The translations under genes and the position numbers were made by a program. A model generated the notes under the pieces. That model searched no databases. It had not been told where the DNA came from and saw only the letters and a program-made list of their open reading frames with translations. A stretch of DNA of 31,129 nucleotides from Myxococcales bacterium (lineage in GTDB: Bacteria; Myxococcota; Polyangia; HGW-17; SLPX01): the NCBI GenBank assembly GCA_007131745.1, contig SLPX01000078.1:1-31129 (forward strand), given 5' to 3'. Shown in pieces: positions 16,391-23,890 of the stretch (position 1 is the first letter of the stretch; every line of letters begins with the position of its first letter).

Positions 16391-16472
16391 GGCCCCGGGT
16401 ACCCGGTCGTCCTGCTACCGTTGCTCCCTCCCGGGCCTGGCGGGTTTCACAGGATTTCCGTCACCCGGGGCC
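16391..16472 (-). ncRNA. ffs: Bacterial small signal recognition particle RNA (4.5S-type)
   Basis: On the minus strand, a perfect 10-bp closing helix (GGCCCCGGGT with ACCCGGGGCC) encloses the hallmark SRP helix-8 core: CCAGGCCCGGGAGGGAGCA, then ACGGTAGCAG. This includes the asymmetric and symmetric internal loops and a GGGA tetraloop of GNRA type. This is the Ffh-binding part that brings membrane-protein ribosomes to the membrane. The length of about 82 nt covers the helix only; the real transcript may be some bases longer. AAATTTTT just after the 3' strand would serve as terminator with the closing helix. The gene lies just upstream of dnaX, a placement seen in several bacteria. Confidence 0.92.
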
Positions 16473-16479
16473 GTAACAA

Positions 16480-16503
16480 GATCCCGGATACTTACACGGG
16501 ATC
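16480..16503 (-). terminator. Hairpin between tRNA-Ser(GGA) and the SRP RNA
   Basis: GATCCCG, a 10-nt loop, CGGGATC, then TTGTTAC on the minus strand. The stem is good and the T-run poor. It could end the tRNA transcript or be an RNA-processing site before the SRP RNA. Confidence 0.4.
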
Positions 16504-16517
16504 AAAATAATTGCAAT

Positions 16518-16602
16518 CGGAGAGAGAGGGATTCGAACCCTCGGTGCCTTGCGACACACGCGATTTCCAATCGCGCCCCTTCGGCCTCTCGGGCATCTCT
16601 CC
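16518..16602 (-). tRNA. tRNA-Ser(GGA)
   Basis: 85 nt on the minus strand. Acceptor GGAGAGA pairs with TCTCTCC, with discriminator G. The anticodon loop TTGGAAA reads UCC/UCU through GGA. A long variable arm and the TTCGAAT T-loop are present, as expected for class II tRNA-Ser. CCA is not encoded. Confidence 0.97.
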
Positions 16603-16648
16603 ATTTCCACATTTCACACCTTGTTTTTCGTATCCATACATATTGCCA

Positions 16649-16735
16649 CGGAGAGAGAGGGATTCGAACCCCCGGTACCAAAATGGTACACCTGATTTCG
16701 AATCAGGCGCCTTCGACCAACTCGGCCATCTCTCC
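16649..16735 (-). tRNA. tRNA-Ser(CGA)
   Basis: 87 nt on the minus strand. The acceptor stem (GGAGAGA with TCTCTCC) and discriminator G match its neighbour. The anticodon loop TTCGAAA reads UCG. A long variable arm built on GGTAC...GTACC confirms class II tRNA-Ser. CCA is not encoded. It lies 46 bp upstream of tRNA-Ser(GGA), so both are probably cut from one transcript. Confidence 0.97.
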
Positions 16736-16846
16736 ACGTTATTCAATTCCGGAGCGGTCCGCTTGCAATTGCTCCGCCTCATTCCGCGCCGTTAGTTCTT
16801 GCCCGCGGGTTCCTAGTTGTTATCCACGAGCAGGCGCCAGGTCAAG

Positions 16847-17326
16847 TCATTCCGCCCGCAACGCGCGGAAAAAAGTTTTAAGCAACTCCGAACACTCCCC
16901 GGCCAGCACCCCTTCCACCACTTCAATTTTGTGGTTAAGCCTGGGATCTTCGGCGATAGCGTACAACGATCTCACCGATCCGGCTTTAGGATCCCGGCAG
17001 CCGAAAACGAGCTTTTTTATTCTTGCATTGACCAAAGCTCCCGCGCACATCGGGCAAGGTTCAAGGGTCACGTAAACAACATGCCCTTCAAGCGACCATC
17101 GTCCATTTACCCGGGCTGCTTCCCTCAGTGCCAGGAGTTCTGCGTGCGCTGTGGGATCGTGCGAATTCTCCCTAGTGTTGTGGGCAGCCGACAAAACCTC
17201 GCCTTTGGGACCGACAACCACTGCGCCTACCGGCACTTCTCCCCTCCCGGCCGCCAGCTCGGCTTGTTCAAGCGCTTGTCTCATGTACCGTTTGTGACGT
17301 TCGGTCGTGCTTGGGGATCGTGCCAC
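16847..17326 (-). CDS. tadA: tRNA-specific adenosine deaminase
   Basis: About 159 residues. The cytidine-deaminase fold has the zinc and proton-transfer motif AHAE (in DPTAHAELLALREAA) and the second zinc motif TLEPCPMCAGALV. The family signature RGEVPVGAVVV is also present. TadA converts adenosine 34 of tRNA-Arg(ACG) to inosine so that CGU, CGC and CGA can be read. That tRNA lies immediately upstream on the same strand. The start is uncertain: GTG 17326 is preferred because it precedes the usual first helix. A longer frame from TTG 17359 begins inside a terminator T-run, and ATG 17284 would trim the first helix. Confidence 0.93.
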   Translation of the reverse strand: MARSPSTTERHKRYMRQALEQAELAAGRGEVPVGAVVVGPKGEVLSAAHNTRENSHDPTAHAELLALREAARVNGRWSLEGHVVYVTLEPCPMCAGALVNARIKKLVFGCRDPKAGSVRSLYAIAEDPRLNHKIEVVEGVLAGECSELLKTFFRALRAE

Positions 17327-17356
17327 GATATTTCCGGTTGACAGAACAGCAAAGGT

Positions 17357-17394
17357 CAAAAAACAACGCTTCCGCCTTTAATGAGACGGAAGCG
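17357..17394 (-). terminator. Rho-independent terminator after tRNA-Arg
   Basis: On the minus strand CGCTTCCG (17387-17394) and CGGAAGCG (17367-17374) form an 8-bp stem with a 12-nt loop, followed by TTGTTTTTT. It lies 8 bp after tRNA-Arg(ACG), so it ends the tRNA transcript before tadA. Confidence 0.85.
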
Positions 17395-17402
17395 CCGGTT
17401 TG

Positions 17403-17476
<74 letters not shown>

Positions 17477-17492
17477 ATACTGATTTTCAAAG

Positions 17493-17577
17493 CGGAGAGC
17501 GAGGGATTCGAACCCTCGGTGGGTTGCCCCACACTCGCTTAGCAGGCGAGCACCTTCAGCCACTCGGTCAGCTCTCC
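17493..17577 (-). tRNA. tRNA-Ser(GCT)
   Basis: 85 nt on the minus strand. Acceptor GGAGAGC pairs with GCTCTCC, discriminator G. The anticodon loop CTGCTAA reads AGC/AGU. A long variable arm is present. It lies 16 bp upstream of tRNA-Arg(ACG), in the same transcript. CCA is not encoded. Confidence 0.97.
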
Positions 17578-17661
17578 TTAACAATCATCAAGCACACTCT
17601 AGGCCGATTTTTTGCATAGCGCTCACAGAACCTGCGGCCGCCTGCCGATTGCAAGGCCATA

Positions 17662-17689
17662 TTCATATTTGAGAAGGACGGGATGTCAA
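17662..17689 (-). promoter_or_regulatory. Sigma-70-type promoter for the tRNA-Ser(GCT)/tRNA-Arg transcript
   Basis: On the minus strand a consensus TTGACA (17684-17689), a 16-bp spacer and TATGAA (17662-17667). The predicted start is near 17655, about 80 nt before the first tRNA. The rest of the 298-bp gap 17578-17875 shows no gene. Confidence 0.5.
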
Positions 17690-17875
17690 GGGGTTTTCCA
17701 AAAATCTCAATTCTTACCGGAAGATGTCGCGTGTATAAAACAGATCTTAAGCAGGCAGGGCCAAGACCTTCTTTGCTTTTGGTTTCAAGCCGATCCAAGC
17801 AAGTTACTTTGCGTCCTTTGGGTCGCATCCGAACCGTGTCTCATGAAAGGGTTGTTTGCCGACCTCTTTCCAGCC

Positions 17876-18298
17876 TCAGCCGATTCGAGCCAGACTGTAC
17901 CAGACCAGGGCCAATCCTGCGCAGTGGAAGACAAGGAGCAGGGGCAGTGCCACGCACAGGGAGACTTTCACATCCCGGACGATGAAGGCACGTGATGGAT
18001 CATGCAAGTGATAGATTACGTCCGTTTCCCGGCCCGACATCTTCAGATTAAAAACCGTGGACGTCCCCGAGACCAGCTTATAGGTTTTTCCATTATTTCC
18101 TGTGTAGTGTACTTCCAGGTGGGCCGCAACCCGCTCCTCGTGGTCATCGAAGAAAACCCGCTTGACAATGCCTTTCGTCCTTACACCTTTGGACCGAATT
18201 GCCCGAACCCTGCTAAGCAGGGCCAGAAAGTGCAAGATCGGCAGAAGTGTGAATACTGCCAACATGAGACCGGGTATCAGGACTGTTTTGGGATCCAT
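17876..18298 (-). CDS. Small membrane protein with a DUF3592-like domain
   Basis: 140 residues. TM1 is about 7-28 (LIPGLMLAVFTLLPILHFLA) and TM2 about 112-135 (VSLCVALPLLLVFHCAGLAL). Between them is a beta-rich soluble domain (TKGIVKRVFF, AHLEVHYTGNNGKTYKLV, DVIYHLHDPSRAFI), the layout of DUF3592. The function is not known. There is no good ribosome-binding sequence before the ATG at 18298; a strong one lies about 50 bp further upstream in front of a start-stop pair. No operon partner; the tRNA-Ser(GCT) gene lies about 300 bp downstream. Confidence 0.7.
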   Translation of the reverse strand: MDPKTVLIPGLMLAVFTLLPILHFLALLSRVRAIRSKGVRTKGIVKRVFFDDHEERVAAHLEVHYTGNNGKTYKLVSGTSTVFNLKMSGRETDVIYHLHDPSRAFIVRDVKVSLCVALPLLLVFHCAGLALVWYSLARIG

Positions 18299-18335
18299 TT
18301 CTTGCGAAACCTGCTGGGTGAACAGGGCGCATGCC

Positions 18336-18352
18336 CTACATTATCGCCTCCT
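18336..18352 (-). promoter_or_regulatory. Strong Shine-Dalgarno followed by an ATG-TAG start-stop
   Basis: On the minus strand AGGAGG (18347-18352), 5 nt, then ATG TAG (18341-18336). It lies 37 nt before the DUF3592-like start, which itself lacks a good ribosome-binding site. The ATG is not in frame with that gene. It could be a minimal upstream ORF controlling initiation, or the trace of a frameshifted start. Confidence 0.35.
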
Positions 18353-18543
18353 GAATGAGACTGTACCTGATGCCGGTAAAGAAGGGTAAAAAATATTCAA
18401 GAAAACCAAAAGCACCTCCTGCTCTACCAAATCATCTATTTGTTTTGTTTCTTCACAAATATTTTGTTCTTTGCTAATTTTCTGTAAAGCATCTTTTGAT
18501 TTCTGAATCCTTTTGATTTGCGAAGGTAGATAGGGGTTACGAA

Positions 18544-18795
18544 ATGAAGCCGGACGACTTTGACGACTTTGAGAAACGCTTGCGCAGGAGCAGACGCTGG
18601 AGTATCGGACTCGTCACCCTTTTACTTGGACTCTTCTCCCTGTCCATCGGTGTGTTGATTGCGCTGATGCTGCCCCAAATACTCGAAACAGGAGATGCGT
18701 TCAGACACCGCGCTGTTAGTGCTGCAATATGCATGATCTTATTAGGAGTTTTCTTGGCAGTACAGGGAGTAATTGTTCTTTATAAGAGTGAGTAA
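18544..18795 (+). CDS. Small two-span membrane protein, hypothetical
   Basis: 83 residues with AGGGG 7 bp before the ATG. A charged head (MKPDDFDDFEKRLRRSRR) is followed by two hydrophobic helices of about 22 residues (SIGLVTLLLGLFSLSIGVLI and AAICMILLGVFLAVQGVIVL) with a short loop of about 20 between them. The basic stretch before TM1 predicts that both ends lie in the cytoplasm. I do not recognise a family. The upstream 150 bp are strikingly AT-rich, as for a promoter region. The 3' end overlaps a short tandem duplication. Confidence 0.6.
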   Translation: MKPDDFDDFEKRLRRSRRWSIGLVTLLLGLFSLSIGVLIALMLPQILETGDAFRHRAVSAAICMILLGVFLAVQGVIVLYKSE

Positions 18796-18809
18796 TTGTT
18801 CTTTGTAAG
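18767..18809 (+). repeat. 23-bp tandem duplication across the stop codon
   Basis: GAGTAATTGTTCTTTATAAG (18767-18786) and GAGTAATTGTTCTTTGTAAG (18790-18809), period 23 bp, one mismatch. The second copy supplies the stop codon of the small membrane protein in a new frame, so the present C-terminus is a product of the duplication. Confidence 0.85.
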
Positions 18810-19109
18810 CGGTAATGAGTCCTTGCCACTCGACCCTTTCGGGAAAATCGACGAAATCCAGGAATTGTTTTGAGTCAGCCCTAAGCGCGGGTCGGCTTTT
18901 CCGCGCTTGCGCTATTTCATGGGTAAAGTTGTGGGGTGTCCAAGGAGGGTTGCTTTTTTCTGTTGTTTGTTTGCGAATCTGTTATTTTGGATTTGTTTCG
19001 TGGTTTTTGGATTGCGGGGATCCCGTTCGATGAAAGGTTTTTGGGAAGTGTGAGCTCCGCAGAGACAACCATGAGAGTATACGAGTGTTGAAGACGGTAG
19101 AAGGGTGAT
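18796..19109. other. Intergenic region before the phosphorelay operon
   Basis: 314 bp. A hairpin with stem AAGCGCGG (18883-18890) and CCGCGCTT (18901-18908) and a 10-nt loop is the only clear structure; no T-run follows. The stretch 18940-19010 is T-rich. The promoter for the kinase operon should lie here, but I cannot pick a convincing pair. Confidence 0.4.
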
Positions 19110-20375
19110 ATGGCGCGTTTAGAAGAAGAAGAGGTTCGCTGTTCGCAGGATTCTGCATCCGGTCGAAGTGAAAAAGAAGCGGCAGGTGGGGCAGCGGAAG
19201 AAGAGTCAGGGGATGGTTTGCCGGTGAATGTTTTTGAAGCCGGAGATGCACATTGGGCCGACGGTGCCGGATTTGCCGAGGATTTGCTGGAGTCGATACA
19301 GGACGGAATATGTGTTCTGGACAAGGAGTTGCGGGTGGTTCGGATGAACGGCTGGATGAAGAAAATGTATGCTCACAATGCGCCTTTTGAATCCAAAAAA
19401 TGCTACAAAGTGTTCCAGAATCGGGATGAGCCGTGCCCTGGATGCCCGACGTTGAAAGCCATGAAAACGGGAAAAACCGAGAGTGGGACGGTTCCGTATC
19501 CTTCGGAGGAGGAGCCCGAAGGATGGATTGATTTATCCGCTTACCCTGTAAAAACAAATGAGGGTGTCACGGTCGGAGTCGTCGAGTACGTAAAAGATGT
19601 GACCGAGCAGATGAAGGTGAGATTGATGCTCGAACGACTGAACGAAGAGCTCGACGAACGAGTAAAAGATCGCACAGCGGCTCTTGAGGTTGTTAATCGG
19701 GAGTTGAAGGCTTTCGCGTATTCGGTTTCCCATGACCTGAGAGGACCGCTGAGGGCGATAAGCGGTTTCAGCAGGGCTCTCGAGGAAGATTGTGGAGACA
19801 AGCTGGATAAGAAGGCGAAACACTATCTTATGCGGATTCGGGAGGGATCCAACAAAATGGCCAGGCTCATTGACGGCCTGCTTGTTTTGTCCAGGCTTGC
19901 CGGATGTGATTTGAGGTTGGAACCAGTGGATCTTTCAATCGAGGCGAGAAACGTGTGCAGCGAGTTGAACGCTGCGACCCCCGGCCGGCGGGTGGAATGG
20001 ATTGTTCACGAAGGTCTGGAAGCTTTTTGTGACAGGCGCTTGGCGAGGATCCTTTTGCAAAACCTGCTTGGGAACGCGTTTAAGTTCACGGCCGGCGTTG
20101 AAAAACCGGTGGTGACGTTCGGAGCGTATGAAGAGCACGGGGAAACGATTTATTTTGTGGAAGATAAAGGCGTGGGTTTCAATATGAAATACGCAGACAA
20201 GCTTTTCATCGCGTTCGGACGTTTGCATCCTGTTTCCGAATATCCCGGCGAGGGCATCGGGTTGGCCACTGTGGAGCGTATCGTGCATCGTCACGGCGGC
20301 AGGATCTGGGCCCGGAGCGAAGTGGGGACGGGGGCGTGTTTTCATTTTACGCTTGGAAGCGGGAGAAAGCGATGA
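19110..20375 (+). CDS. PAS-domain sensor histidine kinase with a Cys cluster, cytoplasmic
   Basis: 421 residues, no membrane segment. An acidic low-complexity head (1-50) precedes a PAS domain (about 55-165) containing CYKVFQNRDEPCPGCP with Cys98, 109 and 112. A short coiled coil follows, then HisKA with AYSVSHDLRGPLRAISGF (His208) and HATPase_c with NLLGNAFKF, EDKGVGFNM, FGRLH and GEGIGLATV. The kinase core is of the phytochrome-like type that pairs with Rcp1-like receivers, and such a receiver follows with a 4-bp ATGA overlap. The Cys cluster may bind a metal or sense redox state; this is inference. Confidence 0.92.
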   Translation: MARLEEEEVRCSQDSASGRSEKEAAGGAAEEESGDGLPVNVFEAGDAHWADGAGFAEDLLESIQDGICVLDKELRVVRMNGWMKKMYAHNAPFESKKCYKVFQNRDEPCPGCPTLKAMKTGKTESGTVPYPSEEEPEGWIDLSAYPVKTNEGVTVGVVEYVKDVTEQMKVRLMLERLNEELDERVKDRTAALEVVNRELKAFAYSVSHDLRGPLRAISGFSRALEEDCGDKLDKKAKHYLMRIREGSNKMARLIDGLLVLSRLAGCDLRLEPVDLSIEARNVCSELNAATPGRRVEWIVHEGLEAFCDRRLARILLQNLLGNAFKFTAGVEKPVVTFGAYEEHGETIYFVEDKGVGFNMKYADKLFIAFGRLHPVSEYPGEGIGLATVERIVHRHGGRIWARSEVGTGACFHFTLGSGRKR

Positions 20376-20833
20376 GTTCAAAGAAAAAGATAGGAAACTG
20401 GATATTGCTTGTTGAAGACGATCCCAATGATGAAGAACTTACTTTAAGGAGCTTTGAGAAGCATCGATTGGCGAACGATGTAGTGGTGGTTCGCGACGGT
20501 GAAGAGGCGCTTGAATGTCTTTTCGGTCGCGGGCGATACAAGAAACGGCCTTTTTCGGATCTGCCCAGGTTGATTTTGCTGGATTTGAAACTTCCGAAAA
20601 TGGACGGGCTGGAAGTTTTGAAGGAGATCAGAGGTAACGTAGAGACAAGGTTTCTTCCGGTTGTGATTCTTACTTCTTCGGAACAGGAATCGGATTTGAT
20701 AGCGTCATATGAAAACGGGGCGAACGGATTCGTTAAAAAGCCGATTGACTACGAAGGGTTTTCCGAGATGGTAGAACGGTTGGGCTTGTATTGGATGCTC
20801 GTAAACCGCCCTCCGGGAAAGATGTCGGTTTGA
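20372..20833 (+). CDS. Stand-alone response regulator (Rcp1-like receiver)
   Basis: 153 residues, receiver domain only. VEDDPNDEELTLRSFEK at the start has the acidic pair; the phospho-acceptor Asp is in LILLDLKLPKMDGLEVL; Thr/Ser in VVILTSSEQESD and Lys in FVKKPIDYEGF complete the site. The long insert around the beta2-beta3 region (GRGRYKKRPFSDLPR) marks the Rcp1/CheY-like family that works with phytochrome-type kinases. The ATG at 20372 overlaps the kinase stop, so the two are translationally coupled. It probably shuttles phosphate from the first kinase towards the hybrid kinase or to another target. Confidence 0.94.
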   Translation: MSSKKKIGNWILLVEDDPNDEELTLRSFEKHRLANDVVVVRDGEEALECLFGRGRYKKRPFSDLPRLILLDLKLPKMDGLEVLKEIRGNVETRFLPVVILTSSEQESDLIASYENGANGFVKKPIDYEGFSEMVERLGLYWMLVNRPPGKMSV

Positions 20834-23118
20834 TGCAACCCGGCGAATCCAAGAGCTTTTCTTCTGTAGAAGGGCCGATAAAGGTTTTGTTCGTGGAGGA
20901 TTCCGAGGTTGATGCCGAACTTGCCGTTCGGTTTCTGCAAGGTTGGGGATATGAAGTCGAGTACGGAAGGGTTGAAACGCGTGATGGGTTGGCCGGTGAA
21001 TTGCAAAAACGCGAATGGGACCTGGTTTTGGCGGATTACTCCATCCCTGGTTTTTCGGGAATGGAAGCTTTGCAGACGGTCATGGAGGTAGCTCCGGATG
21101 TTCCCCTGATAATGGTTTCGGGAAGGATAGGTGAGAGCCAGGCTGTGGATGCTATGCGGGGGGGCGCGCGGGATTACGTGATGAAGGATAATCTTGTCCG
21201 CTTGGGACCCGCGGTGGAGAGGGAACTGAAGGAGGCCCGGGAACGAAGAGAAAAGCACCGGACCGAAGTTGAACTTCAAGAGAGCCGAGAGCGCTGGCGC
21301 GCTGCGTTCGAGACAAGTCCCGATTCGATCAGCATAAACCGTTTGTCGGACGGCATGTATGTGGACGTCAACGAAGGGTTCTACTTGTTTACAGGTTATA
21401 ATAGGGCCCAAATCATCGGAAAGACAACACAGGAAGTGAATGTCTGGAATTCGGAAAAGGAAAGAAAACAACTTCTCAGAACACTCAAAAAGCAGGGCTA
21501 TGTTAAAAACTTCCGTGCGGGGTTCAGGACCAGGGATGGAGATTTGCGCACGGGGCTGATTTCGGTCAGTGTCATTGAATTGCACGGTTCCACCTACTTG
21601 TTGTCGATAACCCGGGATATTCACGAATGGGAGCAAAGCCGGCGGAAATACGAGTTGCTGGCTGAGAATGCAACAGATGTCATATGCACCCTGAACAAGG
21701 ATTTGGAAATAACTTACGTCAGTCCGTCGGTGAAAGCCGTCTTGGGTTACGACCCTGAGGACATGACGGGGAAAATCGTGACCCAAATCCTGGATGAAGA
21801 TATGAACCAAGAGGTGGTTTCATTGGCAAGACGGATGTTCGCTCTGGGCGAAGTTCAAACCTCGGTTGCCGAGGCGGTCATGAAGAGAGCGGATGGGGAA
21901 TCGGTCGTAGTTGAAATCACCGGGTCCGTGGTTTTCGATGAATACAGCGGGGAAAAAACATTATTGTGTGTTTCAAGAGACATCACTCATCGCAAAACTC
22001 TGGAAAACCAGCTTCTACAGGCACAAAAAATGGAGGCCATCGGCACATTGGCCGGTGGTGTGGCGCATGATTTCAACAATCTACTGACCGGCATCATGGG
22101 GTATGCAGGCGTGCTGAAAATGGATGCGGGCGACAGGGAAATGGTTCATGAAGCTTCCGACATCATTTATCGGGCGGCCGAGCGGGCCTCGCAGCTTACA
22201 AATCAACTCCTTGGGTTCGCTCGCAATGACAAGATCCGAAGTGTTCCGGTGGATATCAACGGGGCGGTGGAGGAGGTTGCCGGAATTCTTCAACGCACTG
22301 TGGACAAGCGGATAGAAATCAGGATCCATCCGGCGTCGTGTGAGATATTCGTTGAAGGAGATCCGGGGCGGATTCATCAAATAATCATGAATCTAGCGGT
22401 CAATGCATGTGACTCGATGGAAGGTCCGGGTGTTTTGACCATCTCAACGAAAAAAATGGATGACTCAACAGACGACATCGGATGGATGGCGTTGCAGGTT
22501 GAGGATACCGGCCGGGGAATTCCCGAAAATGTGAAAAGCAAGATATTCGATCCTTTCTTCACTACAAAACCACTGGGTGAGGGTACAGGCCTGGGACTTT
22601 CAACGGTTTATGGAATAGTCCGAAATCACGGCGGTAAGATAAGGGTTGAAAGCGAGCTCGGAAGAGGGTCTGTTTTTACCGTTGAGTTTCCCATGACCGG
22701 TGACAGACCTTTGCCGGAAAAGGATAAGGTCGAGGTTTTAGAGAGAAAACTGAGGGTGCTTGTGGTTGATGACGAGCAGGTGGTCAGGAACGCGGTGCAG
22801 CGGATGCTGGAATTGATGGGTTGTGAACCGGTGGTTGTTGCCGACGGAGTTTCAGCATGCGAAAAGGTTGAATCCGGACTTTTTGATCTGGTGCTCCTGG
22901 ATTGGAGTATGCCTGAAATGTCGGGTTACGAATGCCTGGTTCGGATTCGGGGAAAGGTTCCGGAGGTTCCGGTGGTGATCGCCACCGGACATGCCGTTGA
23001 AGGCATGTCTTTATTGCTCAAACAATTTTCCTCGGTGCGTTTTATTCAGAAACCTTTTTCTTTCAAGGAACTCTCTGAGATCTTGAACTGGGTTTTGCCG
23101 AAGAAAACGGAATCCTAA
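20833..23118 (+). CDS. Hybrid histidine kinase (REC-PAS-PAS-HisKA-HATPase-REC)
   Basis: About 761 residues from the ATG at 20833, which shares a base with the upstream TGA. An alternative ATG at 20791 lies inside the receiver gene. Order: N-terminal receiver (VLFVEDSEVDAELAVRFL, acceptor Asp in LVLADYSIPGFSG, Lys in YVMKDN), two PAS domains, and HisKA with GTLAGGVAHDFNNLLTGI. Next is HATPase_c with NLAVNACDSM, DTGRGIP, FDPFFTTKP and GTGLGLSTV, then a C-terminal receiver (LVVDDEQVVRNAV, LVLLDWSMPEMSG, IQKPFSF). No membrane segment. The HDFNN H-box is that of NtrB-like hybrid kinases. With its two upstream partners it forms a complete cytoplasmic phosphorelay, but no output domain is encoded here. 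Confidence 0.94.
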   Translation: MQPGESKSFSSVEGPIKVLFVEDSEVDAELAVRFLQGWGYEVEYGRVETRDGLAGELQKREWDLVLADYSIPGFSGMEALQTVMEVAPDVPLIMVSGRIGESQAVDAMRGGARDYVMKDNLVRLGPAVERELKEARERREKHRTEVELQESRERWRAAFETSPDSISINRLSDGMYVDVNEGFYLFTGYNRAQIIGKTTQEVNVWNSEKERKQLLRTLKKQGYVKNFRAGFRTRDGDLRTGLISVSVIELHGSTYLLSITRDIHEWEQSRRKYELLAENATDVICTLNKDLEITYVSPSVKAVLGYDPEDMTGKIVTQILDEDMNQEVVSLARRMFALGEVQTSVAEAVMKRADGESVVVEITGSVVFDEYSGEKTLLCVSRDITHRKTLENQLLQAQKMEAIGTLAGGVAHDFNNLLTGIMGYAGVLKMDAGDREMVHEASDIIYRAAERASQLTNQLLGFARNDKIRSVPVDINGAVEEVAGILQRTVDKRIEIRIHPASCEIFVEGDPGRIHQIIMNLAVNACDSMEGPGVLTISTKKMDDSTDDIGWMALQVEDTGRGIPENVKSKIFDPFFTTKPLGEGTGLGLSTVYGIVRNHGGKIRVESELGRGSVFTVEFPMTGDRPLPEKDKVEVLERKLRVLVVDDEQVVRNAVQRMLELMGCEPVVVADGVSACEKVESGLFDLVLLDWSMPEMSGYECLVRIRGKVPEVPVVIATGHAVEGMSLLLKQFSSVRFIQKPFSFKELSEILNWVLPKKTES

Positions 23119-23130
23119 TCCGCGGATAGT

Positions 23131-23748
23131 TCACACTCCAGGCGAGGTTATCTTCGGATCCGTGAATTTGAGGACCCAGTATTCTTCCCCCAGGAGTCCG
23201 AATACATCCACGTCGACCCGTTGTTTTCCTCTTTTGATGTGTTTGCGCAGGGTGCCTTCTTTCCGCATTCCAAGCTTTTTCCAGATGCGCGAGATGTCCG
23301 CCTGGTCGGCAGCGTAAAAAGCGAAGATCTTTTCTATGGATAACTTGTCGAAAGCGTAACTAATCAATGCTCGGCAGGCTTCCGTTGCTATGCCCTGCTT
23401 TCGAAAAGACGCTCCCATCCAGCTTGAGATTTCAGCGCGCGCGTGCAATGCGTCCACCCTCAAACCCGCATACCCCACAAGCTTGCTTCCTTCAGCCAGG
23501 AAGACTGCGAATCCCAAAAGTTCGCCACGTTCAAAAGACTTCTGATTTCTTCCGATCCATCCATCAATGGTTTCACTTGGATGAGGAAGAGTCCAGGAAG
23601 GTGTTGCAGATGATATGGCGGGATCTTCAAGGAGACTTTCCAGAAAGGGTACGTCCACCATTCGAAAACATCTCATTATCAGCCGATCTGTTTTCAGCAT
23701 GTGTTGCGGCGTTTTAGAGGGATCATGCGGCATGTGCTGAAAATTCAC
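23131..23748 (-). CDS. GNAT acetyltransferase, RimJ/RimL-like
   Basis: About 205 residues. The opening LKTDRLIMRCFRMVDVPFLE is that of RimJ/RimL-type GNAT enzymes. It has GYAGLRV, the acetyl-CoA loop region SFRKQGIATEACRALISYAF (the R/Q-x-x-G-x-A motif A), and KIFAFYAADQADISRIWKKL with KLGMRKEGTLRKHI. These enzymes acetylate N-terminal amino groups or small molecules. The start is uncertain: GTG near 23748 with GGAG close upstream, or ATG at about 23733 or 23700. The stop is only 12 bp from the hybrid-kinase stop on the other strand. Confidence 0.9.
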   Translation of the reverse strand: MNFQHMPHDPSKTPQHMLKTDRLIMRCFRMVDVPFLESLLEDPAISSATPSWTLPHPSETIDGWIGRNQKSFERGELLGFAVFLAEGSKLVGYAGLRVDALHARAEISSWMGASFRKQGIATEACRALISYAFDKLSIEKIFAFYAADQADISRIWKKLGMRKEGTLRKHIKRGKQRVDVDVFGLLGEEYWVLKFTDPKITSPGV

Positions 23749-23890
23749 CTTTCTCCGGTTTTGGATGTCTTCTATCTTTAGTTAATATTTCCAATGAAAA
23801 TAATAGTACCAATGTAGCGCAAATGATCGATTTTGTCACATTTTCTGTATGCATATTTCGTGCCCATTCGACTGGGGGTTTCTTGCAATC

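Noticed and set aside
16740..16768. TTGCAA-17 bp-TGAATA as promoter of tRNA-Ser(CGA)
   Set aside because: The -10 lies only 5 bp before the mature tRNA end, so transcription would begin inside the tRNA.
20749..21810. Long antisense frame of 353 codons
   Set aside because: It lies wholly opposite the receiver and hybrid-kinase genes, whose domains are certain. It has no ribosome-binding site and no recognisable domain.
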